DNA of 64,000 nt from Terriglobia bacterium (GTDB taxonomy: Bacteria > Acidobacteriota > Terriglobia > Bryobacterales > Bryobacteraceae), in the NCBI GenBank assembly GCA_020073615.1, contig JAIQEX010000001.1, positions 62,001 to 126,000 of the forward strand, written 5' to 3'. The position numbers and the translations under genes were made by a program. Below the pieces are notes generated by a model that did no database searches, was not told where the DNA came from, and saw only the letters and a program-made list of their open reading frames with translations. Every line of letters begins with the position of its first letter. Position 1 is the stretch's first letter. Shown here piece after piece: positions 45,811 through 55,330 of this stretch.

Positions 45811-45827
45811 GCCTAGCTAAGCTAGGC
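45811..45827. terminator. hairpin overlapping the stop of the terminal glycosyltransferase
   Basis: GCCTAGC-taa-GCTAGGC is a perfect 7-bp stem that includes the stop codon of the 45822 gene. No T-tract follows, so termination is uncertain. The 203 bp to the next gene on the minus strand (45619-45821) hold nothing else recognisable. Confidence 0.35.
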
Positions 45828-47027
45828 TCGGGCCTGTATGGCGCCGCCTCCGCCGCCTCCGGGCGCAGGGATCGCCGCCATCCGTGGTGATGCCACAACC
45901 TGCTCATACAATTCCAGCAAGCGCGCGGCGGAGCGCGCCCACGAGAATTTCTTCGCCTGTTCCAACCCGGCCGACTGCAAGGACTCACGGCCGACTTCGC
46001 CGCGCGCGAAGCGGATCATCTCCTTGGCAATGCTGAGCGGGTCGGACGGATCGAAGAGGACGGCCGCATCCCCGGCGGCCTCGGGCAGCGAGCTGGTATT
46101 CGAGCAAAGCACCGGCGCGCCCAGGCCCAGGGCCTCCAGGACGGGCATGCCGAAACCCTCGAAGAGCGACGGGTAAACAAATGCGAAGCAGTTCTGATAC
46201 AGCCATTTCAGCTCCGCATCGGAGACATACCCCGTGAGAATTACGTCGCGGCCCAGTTCCAGACTGCGGAGGTCGTCCAGAAAAGCCTCCATGAGCCATC
46301 CCCGGCCGCCGGCCAGGACCAGGGGATATGCCGATCCCATTGCGCTTCGCAGGCGGCTGTAGGCTTCAAGCAGCGAGCGGTGGTTCTTGCGAGGCTCGAT
46401 GGTTCCGACGCTGAGCCAGAAACGGGCGCTTTCGAGCATCGCCAGCCGTTCCGAACGCAGGGCAGGCAAGGAATCGGGGAAGCGGCTGGCGGGGTAGATG
46501 ACGCTGCTGCGCTCCCTGGGATAGTGAGGGAAGGTGTCCAAAAAGTGGCGCCGCGTGAATTCGGAGATCGCCAGGATCCAATCGGCCCTGATGCTGGCCT
46601 CAAATACCCCGTGCAGGCATCCGATGCGATTCTCTTCGGTAGTCCATTTGGGTTCCTGCAGGAAAGAGAGATCGTAAGTGGTATAGACCAGGCGGGCGTT
46701 TTTCAGACTGCGCGGGCAGAAGAAATTATTGGCGTGAAAGATGTCCGGATGGCCGAGACGGGCTTCGAAATCGGCTGGCGGGTTTCTCCAGAACTGCTGG
46801 GAAGCCGGGAAGTCACGGGGGGGATCCAGGCGCTGGAAATTCGGTTCCTGGCAGGCGAAGGTTTCCTGTTTGCACGCGGGGTCCCAGAAGAAGTCTCCCA
46901 CGGCGGGATACAGAATGTACTCGTTACGGGTGTCGGTGGCGGCCAACTGGCGGATGAGGCCGTCGGCGAAGTAGCCGCATCCGGCTTTGGCCTTGCCGGT
47001 CTGGCTGACGTCGAACCCGATCCTCAT
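45822..47027 (-). CDS. GT4-type glycosyltransferase
   Basis: A 401-residue retaining GT-B glycosyltransferase of family 4. The N-terminal domain has RIGFDVSQTGKAKAGCGYF; the C-terminal nucleotide-sugar-binding half has VGTIEPRKNHRSLLEAYSRL and the E-x7-E segment SLFEGFGMPVLEALGLGAPV, typical of enzymes using GDP-mannose or related donors. Given gmd-fcl upstream it may add fucose or mannose to the polysaccharide. ATG at 47027 is chosen because it overlaps the previous stop (ATGA) and has GGAAG upstream; a start at 47048 would lie inside that gene. It is the last gene of the minus-strand operon. Confidence 0.87.
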   Translation of the reverse strand: MRIGFDVSQTGKAKAGCGYFADGLIRQLAATDTRNEYILYPAVGDFFWDPACKQETFACQEPNFQRLDPPRDFPASQQFWRNPPADFEARLGHPDIFHANNFFCPRSLKNARLVYTTYDLSFLQEPKWTTEENRIGCLHGVFEASIRADWILAISEFTRRHFLDTFPHYPRERSSVIYPASRFPDSLPALRSERLAMLESARFWLSVGTIEPRKNHRSLLEAYSRLRSAMGSAYPLVLAGGRGWLMEAFLDDLRSLELGRDVILTGYVSDAELKWLYQNCFAFVYPSLFEGFGMPVLEALGLGAPVLCSNTSSLPEAAGDAAVLFDPSDPLSIAKEMIRFARGEVGRESLQSAGLEQAKKFSWARSAARLLELYEQVVASPRMAAIPAPGGGGGGAIQARA

Positions 47028-47923
47028 TTTACGATCTTCCGGCGGCAAAAATTGCGTATGGCGTTCATGGCCCAGGCGCCCGTGGTTTTCGTCATCTGGC
47101 GCGAGATGGCGCGATTCCAGCGCAGCGCCGCGCGGAGAGAGAGGGCCGATACCAGCAGAGGAAAGCGGAGCTTATCGGAGCGGGGAAATCCCTTTTCGTC
47201 GAGCACCGCATGAGCGTAACTGAACAGCCATGAGTCGGGCACACGTGCGGCGTACCGGCACAACATATCGTTGATTTCGGTATGGAAGCGGATGCGGAAC
47301 CCGCGCGTCTTGGTTTCCGCGTGGAGGCGCGAGCCGGCCAGCACCTGCCGGACGCGGAGGAATTTCGCACCGGCGGCGGCAAGCCGGATCCAGTATTCGT
47401 AATCCAGGCAAAAATTCAGCTCCTCGTTGAGGGGGCCGAAACGGTCCACCACGCGTTTCCGGAAAAACACCGCGGGCTGGCAGAGATAGCACGCCTCCAG
47501 CAGTCGGTCGGAATTCCATGGTTCGGTGGGATAGGGCTCGATGATGCCGCCGTGCTCGTCGATGTGGTTGGCGTCGCCGTAAACGACGTCGACATCGGGA
47601 TGGGAGTCCAACGCCTCGCAGGCGGCGGCCAGGGCGCCGGGATAGTATATATCGTCGGAATTAAGCCATCCGATGATGTCTCCGGTGGCCCTTGCGAGGC
47701 CTTTGTTCACGGCGTCGGCCTGGCCGCGGTCCTTTTCGGATACGGCGTGCACCGAGGAGTCATAACGCTTCAGAATGGCGAGGGTTCCATCATTGCTGCC
47801 GCCGTCCATCACCAGGTATTCGAGATTACCGGGAAACTGCTGCGCCAGGACGCTCTGGATCGTACGTTCGATGAATCGCCCCTGGTTGTAGGAGGGGGTG
47901 ATCACGGAAACTCTATGCGGCAT
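47024..47923 (-). CDS. family 2 glycosyltransferase (GT-A)
   Basis: A 299-residue inverting glycosyltransferase of family 2. The N terminus VSVITPSYNQGRFIERTIQSV, the nucleotide-binding DGGSNDGT and the DxD-like motif WLNSDD are intact; LNFCLDYEYWIRLA carries the probable catalytic Asp region. It acts in the cytoplasm on a lipid-linked glycan. The start ATG at 47923 overlaps the previous gene by 11 bp and the stop overlaps the next start (ATGA), so it is embedded in the operon. Confidence 0.9.
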   Translation of the reverse strand: MPHRVSVITPSYNQGRFIERTIQSVLAQQFPGNLEYLVMDGGSNDGTLAILKRYDSSVHAVSEKDRGQADAVNKGLARATGDIIGWLNSDDIYYPGALAAACEALDSHPDVDVVYGDANHIDEHGGIIEPYPTEPWNSDRLLEACYLCQPAVFFRKRVVDRFGPLNEELNFCLDYEYWIRLAAAGAKFLRVRQVLAGSRLHAETKTRGFRIRFHTEINDMLCRYAARVPDSWLFSYAHAVLDEKGFPRSDKLRFPLLVSALSLRAALRWNRAISRQMTKTTGAWAMNAIRNFCRRKIVK

Positions 47924-50627
47924 GAGTTTGCCTGTTCAGCGGGAGGATCGCGCCGTCGGCGCCGACGATCTCCGCGGATTGTAGCTGGCAGGTAAGGGAG
48001 CGGCCGTCGTCGCCCTGGCCGCATTGGTCGGGTTGAAACGCCGGCGAGCAGAACAGCTCAATCACACCCTGGTTCGCGCCCAGCGGGCGGTTGATGGTCA
48101 TCCGTTCTCCGCGGGGGATGGTGTAGGCCGCCGGTGCCGCGCCGCCGGCGTGGAATTGGACGGAAACGCGGTCGAGGGGCGACCAGTGCGGAACACTCAG
48201 CTTCATCACCAGGATTCGCGGTTCGTTGCCGGGACCATAAGCGACCTGGACGTGCTCGCCGAGCCAACCGTCCGCAAACGCTCCGTATACTGCGGGGGCG
48301 AGTCCGGCGGGCCCGGCGACCGCGTCATGAAACACCTTCAGGTAGCGGGCGGCCATCTCTTCGGGTCCGCCAAAGGCCGAGAGCCGCGCGGAGCTCTGGC
48401 GGGCCAGGCTGGCCCGCAAGTCCGGATCTGCGGCGATCCGGGTAATCGCGTCCACGAGTTCCGATGGCTTTCGCGGGTCGAAAAACAAGGCCGCCTCTCC
48501 CGCCACCTCGGGCAGACTCGTGGCATTGCTCGAGAGGATGGGCCTGCCGGCGGCCATGGCCTCCAACAAGGGCATGCCGAATCCTTCAAACAGGGACGGA
48601 AAGATCACCGCGGAGCAGCATTCGAGCAACGCACTCATCTGTTCATCCGGCAAGTAGCCGGGGAGAATGACGGTTTCGGAAAGCGCCATGCGGCGGGTGG
48701 CTTCCAGCAGATCGTCGCGCCGCGGGCCAGGAGCGCCGGTGAGAACCAGTTTCAGATCGGAGTTCGGATTGGCCGCACGATAGATTCCGAACGCCGTGAG
48801 CAACAGCACGTGGTTCTTGTGGGGCCAAAAATTCGCCGGATACAGGAGGTATCTTTCCGGTTGGAGCTGGAGCGACTGCAACAACCGTTTGCGGGCGGCC
48901 TGGGAGGCTTGGGGAAAGCGGTGCGGCAGGAGGATGTGGATCGTCTCGACCCGTTCGGCCGGAACCGCCGTGTTCTCGAGGACGGTTTTCCGCACAAACT
49001 CGGAAATGCACACCACTCTGCTGGCCAGGCGGCAGGCCCGGCTGAAATTCCTTTCCCGCTCCAGAATCTCGGCCGGCTCGAAGAACTGCGAATAGTAGAC
49101 GTGCTGGAGGTCGTAAACGACGCTGACCATGGGCACGGATGGGTCGAAGAAAAACGGCGCGGTGAACGGGCAGAACAGCAGATCGGCATCCAGCCGCCGC
49201 AGCAGGCTTCCGGAAGGGGCTTTCTCGGATAACGCGCGGCAAGCTCCCGCCATTGTTTCCAGCTCGCCGGGCCGGAGGAACCGCGCCAGGAAGCGGCGGG
49301 CCCGAAGGGCCAGGTTATCGGAGGCCCTCAGCATACCGCCGGGCTGGTTCACGCAAAGGCGGCGCACGTTTTCCGAGTCCAGGGTGGCAAGTTCATCGTG
49401 GCTCTTCCCGGAGGTCAGCAGGATGAATTGGCAGTCTCGCGCCATCCTGCCGAGATGGCGGACGAGTTCGAGCGACATGACCTTGGCGCCGCCATTTTCG
49501 CCGCCCGGCAGCACGGGGGTGAGATCGACGACGACGCGCTGCAACCCCCTTCTTGGCGCGGGCGCCGGCACGTTCGGTGCGGTTTGGGGGTCGAGCCATC
49601 GCCATAACCCGAGCCGCCGCAAGGAGCGGGACACGTAACTCTGGCGGACGCGGTCGAGCACGCGGGCATCGCGGTCGGCCTCCGATCCGGCGAAACGCTC
49701 CTGGAGACCGGCAAGCGCCTCCCCGGTCTCGGCGTGGCGGTCTTCCAGTTCCTGAAACCGCCGATCGAGGTCCAGAAGCGCCAGGGGGACGCGGCTCGAG
49801 GCCCGCGATGCCAGGCGCGCCGCCGCCTCCTCCTCGGAAAAATGCGCGAGGGCACGACGGCCGGCGGCCAGCGCCATATCGTAAGAGGAGAAGATCGCCG
49901 GCTCGAAGCTGATGTGCTCCACCCCCAATTTCCGGAGAAGGAGCTGTACCGAGGACTTGCTGTACAAATAGAGATGCTGGTCCGGTTTGAGCATCAGGAG
50001 AAATGGATCGTTCTCCGCCTGCATCTGCTCCAGCGTCTTACCCTCGCGGTACTGCGGCGTTTGCAGGAAAAGGAGGCCCCCCGGCTCCAGAATCTCCAGA
50101 CAGCGGCTCAGGGTGCCCACCGGGTCTCCCAGGTGCTCCAGGACGTCCATCAAGACCACGGCATCCAGACCGTTGGGGGGGAGATTTTGGGACTCCACGG
50201 GGCCCACCAGCACGGGAATGTCAAACGTGCTGCGCGAGAACCCGGCCAGCCAGGGGCTGAGTTCCAGGCCCGTGGCGTCGAAGCCGGCCCAGCGCATCAT
50301 GGCTACGAACCCACCGTGAGAACTGCCCACCTCGAGAATCCGCGCCGGCGGCAGCCGGTATTTCAAAAGCCCCCGCAACCAGTGGATGCAGCGTTCCGGC
50401 AGATCGGTCCGCGTGCGTACGTCGAGGGGCGGGAGGCCGTGCATCCGGGTCATCTGCTCAAAGTAGTGCTTGCCGTAGAAATCCCGCTCGTCGTCGTGCA
50501 CCAGTAACTCATCGCGTGCCGGCATCCGCGCCAACACGAGCGTGTCGCAGGCGGCGCAGCGCAAATAGTCGTGCGAAAAAACTTCCAGGTTGGTGTTTCC
50601 ACACCAGCATGACGGTGCGATGCTCAT
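47913..50627 (-). CDS. methyltransferase-coiled-coil-GT4 fusion
   Basis: A 904-residue fusion. A small zinc-finger-like N terminus has C7, C9, C24 and C27. A class I SAM methyltransferase follows (motif I ILEVGSSHGG near 98-106, VVLMDVLEHLGDPVGTL). Residues about 285-345 are a coiled coil (LLDLDRRFQELEDRHAETGE). From about 375 a GT4 glycosyltransferase runs to the end (VVDLTPVLPGGENGG, SLFEGFGMPLLEAMAAGRP), with a C-terminal 100-residue beta tail. Methyltransferase-coiled coil-glycosyltransferase arrangements recall chain-terminating enzymes that set O-antigen length (WbdD type), an inference. ATG at 50627 has GGAAGAG upstream. Confidence 0.82.
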   Translation of the reverse strand: MSIAPSCWCGNTNLEVFSHDYLRCAACDTLVLARMPARDELLVHDDERDFYGKHYFEQMTRMHGLPPLDVRTRTDLPERCIHWLRGLLKYRLPPARILEVGSSHGGFVAMMRWAGFDATGLELSPWLAGFSRSTFDIPVLVGPVESQNLPPNGLDAVVLMDVLEHLGDPVGTLSRCLEILEPGGLLFLQTPQYREGKTLEQMQAENDPFLLMLKPDQHLYLYSKSSVQLLLRKLGVEHISFEPAIFSSYDMALAAGRRALAHFSEEEAAARLASRASSRVPLALLDLDRRFQELEDRHAETGEALAGLQERFAGSEADRDARVLDRVRQSYVSRSLRRLGLWRWLDPQTAPNVPAPAPRRGLQRVVVDLTPVLPGGENGGAKVMSLELVRHLGRMARDCQFILLTSGKSHDELATLDSENVRRLCVNQPGGMLRASDNLALRARRFLARFLRPGELETMAGACRALSEKAPSGSLLRRLDADLLFCPFTAPFFFDPSVPMVSVVYDLQHVYYSQFFEPAEILERERNFSRACRLASRVVCISEFVRKTVLENTAVPAERVETIHILLPHRFPQASQAARKRLLQSLQLQPERYLLYPANFWPHKNHVLLLTAFGIYRAANPNSDLKLVLTGAPGPRRDDLLEATRRMALSETVILPGYLPDEQMSALLECCSAVIFPSLFEGFGMPLLEAMAAGRPILSSNATSLPEVAGEAALFFDPRKPSELVDAITRIAADPDLRASLARQSSARLSAFGGPEEMAARYLKVFHDAVAGPAGLAPAVYGAFADGWLGEHVQVAYGPGNEPRILVMKLSVPHWSPLDRVSVQFHAGGAAPAAYTIPRGERMTINRPLGANQGVIELFCSPAFQPDQCGQGDDGRSLTCQLQSAEIVGADGAILPLNRQTHAA

Positions 50628-50697
50628 CTCTTCCGGCTTATTTCGCGAGGATAACACGCTGCTATCTTTACGCGGCGCTGCGACAGGCGCAGGCGCG

Positions 50698-51450
50698 TTA
50701 CGGATCGGTGTTGGACTGCAGTGGTCCCTGGTAAGCGTTGCTGACCTCGGCAATCGCGCCATCGAGCAGGAGATCTCCGTGATCGAGCCAGAGGGCACGG
50801 CTGCACAGTTTCTGCACCATCCCGGACGCGTGGGAAACGCAGAGGATGGTTTTTCCGCAGCGGCGGAAGTCGAGAATCTTCTCAAAACACTTCGCCTGGA
50901 AGGCGTGGTCCCCCACGGCCAGCACCTCGTCGATCAGCAGGATATCGGGATCCATATGGACGGCCACGGAGAATGCCAGGCGCATGGTCATGCCCGTGGA
51001 GTAGGTCCGCAAGGGTTCCTGGATGATATCGGCGAGCTCCGCGAACTCCACGATATCGGCGAAAATATCGTTCAGACGTTTGCGGCCGACGCCCAGAAGG
51101 GCGGCGTTGAGGCGAACATTCTCGGCGCCGGTGAGGTCGGGGTGGAATCCCGATCCCAACTCGAGGAGGGCGGCGACGCGGCCGCCCACGTGGACGCTGC
51201 CGCGGTCGGGAGGAACCAGGCCGGCAACCAGGCTCAGCAGCGTGCTCTTTCCGGCGCCGTTGGCGCCGATCACCGCCAGGCTCTCGCCGCGCTCCACGCA
51301 AAACGAGATCTTCTTCAAGGCATCGAATCGTTCCACGGCCCGGTGCCAGGAAACCAGCCGCCTCACGTGCGCGCGCAGCAGAAGCTGCCCGGAATGGCGG
51401 TGAAAGCTCTTCCCCACGTCGCGGAATTCGATGATGGGCCGGGGAGTCAT
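50698..51450 (-). CDS. wzt: polysaccharide ABC transporter ATP-binding protein (Wzt/TagH-like)
   Basis: A 250-residue ATPase that powers export of a lipid-linked polysaccharide with the Wzm permease. Walker A GANGAGKSTLL, signature YSTGMTMRLAFSVA and Walker B ILLIDEVLAVGD are present. It ends soon after the nucleotide-binding domain, without the C-terminal carbohydrate-binding domain of O9a-type Wzt, so the exporter probably recognises its cargo differently (as in capsule or teichoic-acid systems). The ATG at 51450 overlaps the permease stop. Confidence 0.9.
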   Translation of the reverse strand: MTPRPIIEFRDVGKSFHRHSGQLLLRAHVRRLVSWHRAVERFDALKKISFCVERGESLAVIGANGAGKSTLLSLVAGLVPPDRGSVHVGGRVAALLELGSGFHPDLTGAENVRLNAALLGVGRKRLNDIFADIVEFAELADIIQEPLRTYSTGMTMRLAFSVAVHMDPDILLIDEVLAVGDHAFQAKCFEKILDFRRCGKTILCVSHASGMVQKLCSRALWLDHGDLLLDGAIAEVSNAYQGPLQSNTDP

Positions 51451-52259
51451 AAATAGTTATAGAATTTCGACCGGAGGCGCCGGAAAACGAACAGGCCCAC
51501 GAAGAACATGAGGGTCGAACTGAATGCCAGCTTGATGAGCAGCGAAGCGGATGGCGCGGTACCTTCGAGCAGGATATTCCGCAGGGCCAGTACCATCGCG
51601 GCGATCGGATTAAACTGGTAGATCTCATGATACTGGTGCGGGATGTAGGAAAACGGATAAATGATGGGCACCAGCCAGAACAGAACCACCGTCGCCGACT
51701 CCACGACATAGCGGACATCGCGTATATAGACGTTGAGCCCCGAAAAGATCAGAACCAGGCCGGTTACAAAGACAATCTCCAGTGGCCAGAGCACCATCAT
51801 CCACCACCAATACCGGTTCACGCCTGCGCCGGTAAGGATGATCAGCCCTAACAGCAGGGCCACCTGGGCGGACATATGCGCGCAGTTGCCCAGCACGGTG
51901 GCGATGGGGATGATCTCACGCGGCACCGGAACCCGCTTGATGAGTGGCGCGTTGTCAACCAGAGAAGTCGTGCCCGTCAACCAGGAAGTGGTAAACAAAT
52001 TGTAAGGTACGATCCCGCACAGTGCGAAAGCTGCGAAATGGGGAATGGAGTTGGAGAAGATCTTAGTGAACACGAACCACAAAACGCCCATCATGACGAG
52101 CGGATTCAACACGGACCAGAACATCCCCAGTGACATGTTGCGATAGCGAATTCTAAAGTCTTTGAGCGCGAGGTTGCGGATGAGAAACAGGTAGTCGCCG
52201 GTCCATTTCTGATGCGAGCCGGGCACGACGGAATTGAGTGGGTATTCGATGGCAGACAA
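51447..52259 (-). CDS. wzm: polysaccharide ABC transporter permease (Wzm/TagG-like, ABC-2)
   Basis: A 270-residue ABC-2 permease with about six membrane helices, including an N-terminal amphipathic segment (LIRNLALKDFRIRYRN) and SLGMFWSVLNPLVMMGVLW. It forms the membrane channel with Wzt for flipping a finished polysaccharide across the inner membrane. The start is read as TTG at 52259 with GGAGAG 5 nt upstream; the next ATG would remove 41 residues of the conserved N terminus. Confidence 0.9.
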   Translation of the reverse strand: MSAIEYPLNSVVPGSHQKWTGDYLFLIRNLALKDFRIRYRNMSLGMFWSVLNPLVMMGVLWFVFTKIFSNSIPHFAAFALCGIVPYNLFTTSWLTGTTSLVDNAPLIKRVPVPREIIPIATVLGNCAHMSAQVALLLGLIILTGAGVNRYWWWMMVLWPLEIVFVTGLVLIFSGLNVYIRDVRYVVESATVVLFWLVPIIYPFSYIPHQYHEIYQFNPIAAMVLALRNILLEGTAPSASLLIKLAFSSTLMFFVGLFVFRRLRSKFYNYL

Positions 52260-52302
52260 AATTCTCTCCGGCCGCGGCGGAAACGCGAGAACACTGAAGA
52301 TA

Positions 52303-53289
52303 CTATCTTAGCTTGGGCTCTTCGCCCGATACAAGGCCGGTGGAGAGGCCCGCGAAGCTCCGGTACCAGTCCATGGTGGCTCGCAACCCGGCGTCCAGAT
52401 TGGTATGGGCGCGGAAGCCGAACTCCCGTTCCGCGCGGCTCACGTCCAGGCAACGGCGGGGCTGGCCGTTGGGTTTATGGGCGTCCCATACCATGCGGCC
52501 GGTGAAGCCGGCGAGGGCCGCGATCTTTTCCGCCAGGTGGCGGATCGAGATCTCCCGGCCGCTCCCGATGTTCACCGGATCGGCGCCGTCGTAACGCTCC
52601 GCCGCCGCCACCACCGCCTCGGCGGCATCTTCCACATAGAGGAATTCGCGGGTTGGGGATCCGTCGCCCCATAAGGTAATCGCCTCGTCGCCCCGCCCGA
52701 CGGCCTCGAGGCACTTGCGAATCAGTGCCGGAATCACGTGCGAGGACTCCAGGTCGAAATTGTCCCGCGGGCCGTAGAGATTCACGGGCAGCAGGAAGAT
52801 CGCATTCATGCCATACTGCGCACGGTATGCCTGGCATTGCACCAGCAAGGCTTTCTTGGCGATGCCATAAGGCGCATTGGTCTCTTCCGGGTAGCCGTTC
52901 CACAACGCATCCTCGCGGAAGGGCACGGGCGTGAACTTGGGATAGGCGCAGATGGTCCCCAGCACGACGGTTTTTTCCACCCCGTGCCGCCGGCAAGCCT
53001 CAATCAACTGGATCCCCATAATCGCGTTCTCGTAAAAGAACCGTCCGGGGTTGCTCTGGTTGGCGCCGATACCGCCCACCGTCGCCGCGGCATGGATTAC
53101 CACGCGGGGGCGATGCTCCGCGAACAGACGTTCGATGGCGTCGGCGCGAGTCAGATCGAAATCCCGCCGCCGCGGCACGGCGATGTCGCGGCACCCGGCC
53201 GCACGCAGCCGTTCCACGATGTGGGAGCCCAGAAAGCCCGCTCCACCGCTGATCAGAATGCGCTTTGACTTTAGATCCAGGATGCTCAT
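52303..53289 (-). CDS. fcl: GDP-L-fucose synthase
   Basis: A 328-residue short-chain-dehydrogenase-fold enzyme that epimerises and reduces GDP-4-keto-6-deoxymannose to GDP-L-fucose with NADPH. The Rossmann motif is [14 protein letters not shown]; the catalytic Y-x3-K is in [38 protein letters not shown] is typical of Fcl. The ATG at 53289 overlaps the gmd stop (ATGA), so the two enzymes of the pathway are translated together. A longer upstream frame runs into gmd and is rejected. Confidence 0.93.
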   Translation of the reverse strand: MSILDLKSKRILISGGAGFLGSHIVERLRAAGCRDIAVPRRRDFDLTRADAIERLFAEHRPRVVIHAAATVGGIGANQSNPGRFFYENAIMGIQLIEACRRHGVEKTVVLGTICAYPKFTPVPFREDALWNGYPEETNAPYGIAKKALLVQCQAYRAQYGMNAIFLLPVNLYGPRDNFDLESSHVIPALIRKCLEAVGRGDEAITLWGDGSPTREFLYVEDAAEAVVAAAERYDGADPVNIGSGREISIRHLAEKIAALAGFTGRMVWDAHKPNGQPRRCLDVSRAEREFGFRAHTNLDAGLRATMDWYRSFAGLSTGLVSGEEPKLR

Positions 53290-54311
53290 GACTCGGCGGC
53301 GTGAGTCTCCATTGCTTCCGCGCCCCCCTGGAATTTGCGCCGGAGCATCGTCAGGTCCGCATCCACCATCATGCGCACCAGTTCCTGAAAACGGACGCGC
53401 GGCTGCCACCCCAGTACCCGCCGGGCCTTGGAGGCGTCCGCCCGCAGATCGTCCACCTCGGCCGGACGGTAGTACCGCGGATCGATCCTGACGTATTCCT
53501 GCCAGTCCAGACCGGCGTGAGCGAAAGCGGCTTCTATAAACTCGCGCACGGTATGCGATTCCTCGGTGCCGATCACGTAGTCGTCCGGCTGGTCCTGTTG
53601 CAGCATGGCCCACATGGCCTCGACGTAATCTCCCGCAAACCCCCAGTCCCTCCGGGCGTCGAGATTGCCGAGATAGAGCGCGTTTTGCAAGCCCATGCGA
53701 ATCTGCGCCACTGCCCGGGTTATCTTTCGCGTCACGAACGTTTCGCCGCGCCGGGGGGACTCATGGTTGAACAAAATCCCGCACGAGGCATGCAGGCCGT
53801 AACTCTCGCGGTAATTCACCGTGATCTGATGCGCGAAAACCTTGGCGCACGCATACGGGCTACGAGGGTGGAACAGCGAGTCCTCGTTCTGCGGGGGCGG
53901 CGTCTTCCCGAACATCTCGCTGGAGGAGGCCTGGTAGAAGCGGCAGCGAAGGCCAGCGCGCCGGATCGCCTCCAGTAACCGGACGGCGCCGATCGCGACC
54001 ACGTCGGAGGTGTACTCGGGCACATCGTAGCTTACCCGGACATGGCTCTGCGCCCCGAGGTTGTACACCTCGTCCGGCTGGATGTCGGCCAGACACCATG
54101 CCAAGGAGCTGGTGTCGCTCAGGTCGGCGTAGTGGAGAAAGAACGTCGATCCGGCAGTATGAGAATCGACATACAGGTGGTCCACACGGTCCGTGTTGAA
54201 GGAAGACGACCGGCGCTTCAGGCCGTGGACCTCATAGCCCTTGGCGCTCAGGAACTCGGCCAGATAGGACCCGTCCTGCCCCGTAATGCCGGTGATCAGG
54301 GCTTTCGGCAT
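53286..54311 (-). CDS. gmd: GDP-mannose 4,6-dehydratase
   Basis: A 341-residue enzyme that converts GDP-D-mannose to GDP-4-keto-6-deoxy-D-mannose, the first step to GDP-L-fucose. The NAD-binding motif [16 protein letters not shown], the [13 protein letters not shown] segment and the catalytic [13 protein letters not shown] region are all present, as is [16 protein letters not shown]. It is the first gene of the minus-strand polysaccharide operon. TACAAT at 54343-54338 (minus) is a likely -10 box, 26 nt before the ATG at 54311. Confidence 0.95.
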   Translation of the reverse strand: MPKALITGITGQDGSYLAEFLSAKGYEVHGLKRRSSSFNTDRVDHLYVDSHTAGSTFFLHYADLSDTSSLAWCLADIQPDEVYNLGAQSHVRVSYDVPEYTSDVVAIGAVRLLEAIRRAGLRCRFYQASSSEMFGKTPPPQNEDSLFHPRSPYACAKVFAHQITVNYRESYGLHASCGILFNHESPRRGETFVTRKITRAVAQIRMGLQNALYLGNLDARRDWGFAGDYVEAMWAMLQQDQPDDYVIGTEESHTVREFIEAAFAHAGLDWQEYVRIDPRYYRPAEVDDLRADASKARRVLGWQPRVRFQELVRMMVDADLTMLRRKFQGGAEAMETHAAES

Positions 54312-54337
54312 TTCTTGTGATCAGTACCGGATCTTGT

Positions 54338-54343
54338 ATTGTA
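54338..54343 (-). promoter_or_regulatory. -10 box of the polysaccharide operon (gmd)
   Basis: TACAAT on the minus strand, 26 nt before the gmd start, with a weak AAGAA Shine-Dalgarno next to the ATG. No clear -35 box. Confidence 0.35.
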
Positions 54344-54583
54344 GCATCGTCTTCTCCTGCCTTAGTTAAGACGGGCCGCGATGGGCGCGTGATCCGGCCG
54401 GTAAGATGTCACCGCCGCGGCGCCACGCCGAGGAAACCCAAGTCCCCAGGTTCTACGCGCGCCCGGCTGGCTCGCCGCGTGAAACTCGAAGGATTCGGAA
54501 AAGTGCGAATCGGTTCGGAGCGCGCACTCGCGGTTGCACCCGACAGGTACCGGCACCGAGGTGGCGGAGAGCGTCGGGAAACC

Positions 54584-54615
54584 CCGAGTTCCCGAGTTCC
54601 CGAGTTCCCGAGTTC
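54584..54615 (+). repeat. four tandem copies of CCGAGTTC
   Basis: Four perfect 8-bp copies in a row, followed by CCGG. The array lies 160 bp before the coiled-coil gene. Simple slippage is a sufficient explanation. Confidence 0.9.
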
Positions 54616-54778
54616 CCGGTGGCCCGGCGGCCTCGGCGGTGGAAGCCATTGCGCTTCCGTCCGGATTACGGAATGGGCGCGGGCGGTGCGGTTCGGTGCG
54701 GCAGGCGAGCCGGTTCCGCGCTTGCGTATAATGAATCCTCAGGGCATGATCTCGACGGGCACCTCACCGGAGCGATGA

Positions 54779-55321
54779 ATGTTTCTCGATAGAAAGCCCT
54801 TCGTCTACCTCTGGAGGCCGGTTTACCGGCTCGTGTTCGGAGGCGTGATCTGGCCGTTCCTCGGACGCATTAAGGCCTTCTTCCTCGCCGAAACGGGACG
54901 GCAGTTGGAGGGAATCGAAGCTCGCCTGGCGATCCTCGAAACGGAGCAGCGCGCGCGGTTCGACAAGCTCAGCGGCGTGGTGGAAGCGCTCGAGCAGAAA
55001 CTGTTGCCGGGAATCGAAGGAGGGTTCGCGGCCCTCGAAGCGGAGCAGCGCGCGCGGTTCGACAAGCTCAGCGGCGTGGTGGAAGCGCTCGAGCAGAAAC
55101 TGTTGCCGGGAATCGAAGGAGGGTTCGCGGCCCTCGAAGCGGAGCAGCGCGCGCGGTTCGAGAAGCTCAGCGGCACGGCGGAAGCGCTTCAGCAGCGGTT
55201 GGAGCGGCTCCAGGCGGAACTCGATTCCAGCCAGGCGGACCGCTGGAACGCCATCGAGCAGTTGCTGATCGCCGTGATGGGCAGCTCCGTTCGCGAAGGC
55301 ATCGCTACCGCCGACCGGTGA
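54779..55321 (+). CDS. coiled-coil protein with perfect tandem repeats, unknown function
   Basis: A 180-residue protein starting with a short aromatic/hydrophobic region (LWRPVYRLVFGGVIWPFLG, perhaps membrane-associated) and then continuous heptad-rich helix. Residues 55-87 and 88-120 are identical 33-residue repeats (core EQRARFDKLSGVVEALEQKL and LPGIEGGFAALEA), and a third, diverged copy follows. It is first in a plus-strand block with two glycosyltransferases (9 nt to the next start). A structural or length-setting role in polysaccharide assembly is a guess from its position and from the coiled coil in the neighbouring fusion protein. GGAG precedes the ATG. Confidence 0.7.
   Translation: MFLDRKPFVYLWRPVYRLVFGGVIWPFLGRIKAFFLAETGRQLEGIEARLAILETEQRARFDKLSGVVEALEQKLLPGIEGGFAALEAEQRARFDKLSGVVEALEQKLLPGIEGGFAALEAEQRARFEKLSGTAEALQQRLERLQAELDSSQADRWNAIEQLLIAVMGSSVREGIATADR
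54942..55161 (+). repeat. identical 99-bp tandem repeats in the coiled-coil gene
   Basis: 54942-55040 and 55041-55139 are identical over 99 bp, and identity continues for 22 bases into a third, diverged copy. Perfect identity including third codon positions means recent duplication or gene conversion; copy number may vary between strains. Confidence 0.92.
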
Positions 55322-55330
55322 CATCCCCTC

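Larger units (their letters stand above)
54312..54778. other. 467-bp intergenic region between divergent glycan gene blocks
   Basis: Between gmd (-) and the coiled-coil gene (+). It holds the gmd -10 box, a short tandem repeat of CCGAGTTC four times (54584-54615) and a TATAAT at 54727-54732, 46 nt before the next start. A long open frame on the plus strand here (54317-54778) is Arg/Pro-rich and has no domain, and is judged non-coding. Confidence 0.6.

Noticed and set aside
54317..54778. Open frame in the gap between gmd and the coiled-coil gene
   Set aside because: Arg/Pro-rich, low complexity around the CCGAGTTC array and without any family pattern; the gap holds promoters of both neighbours.
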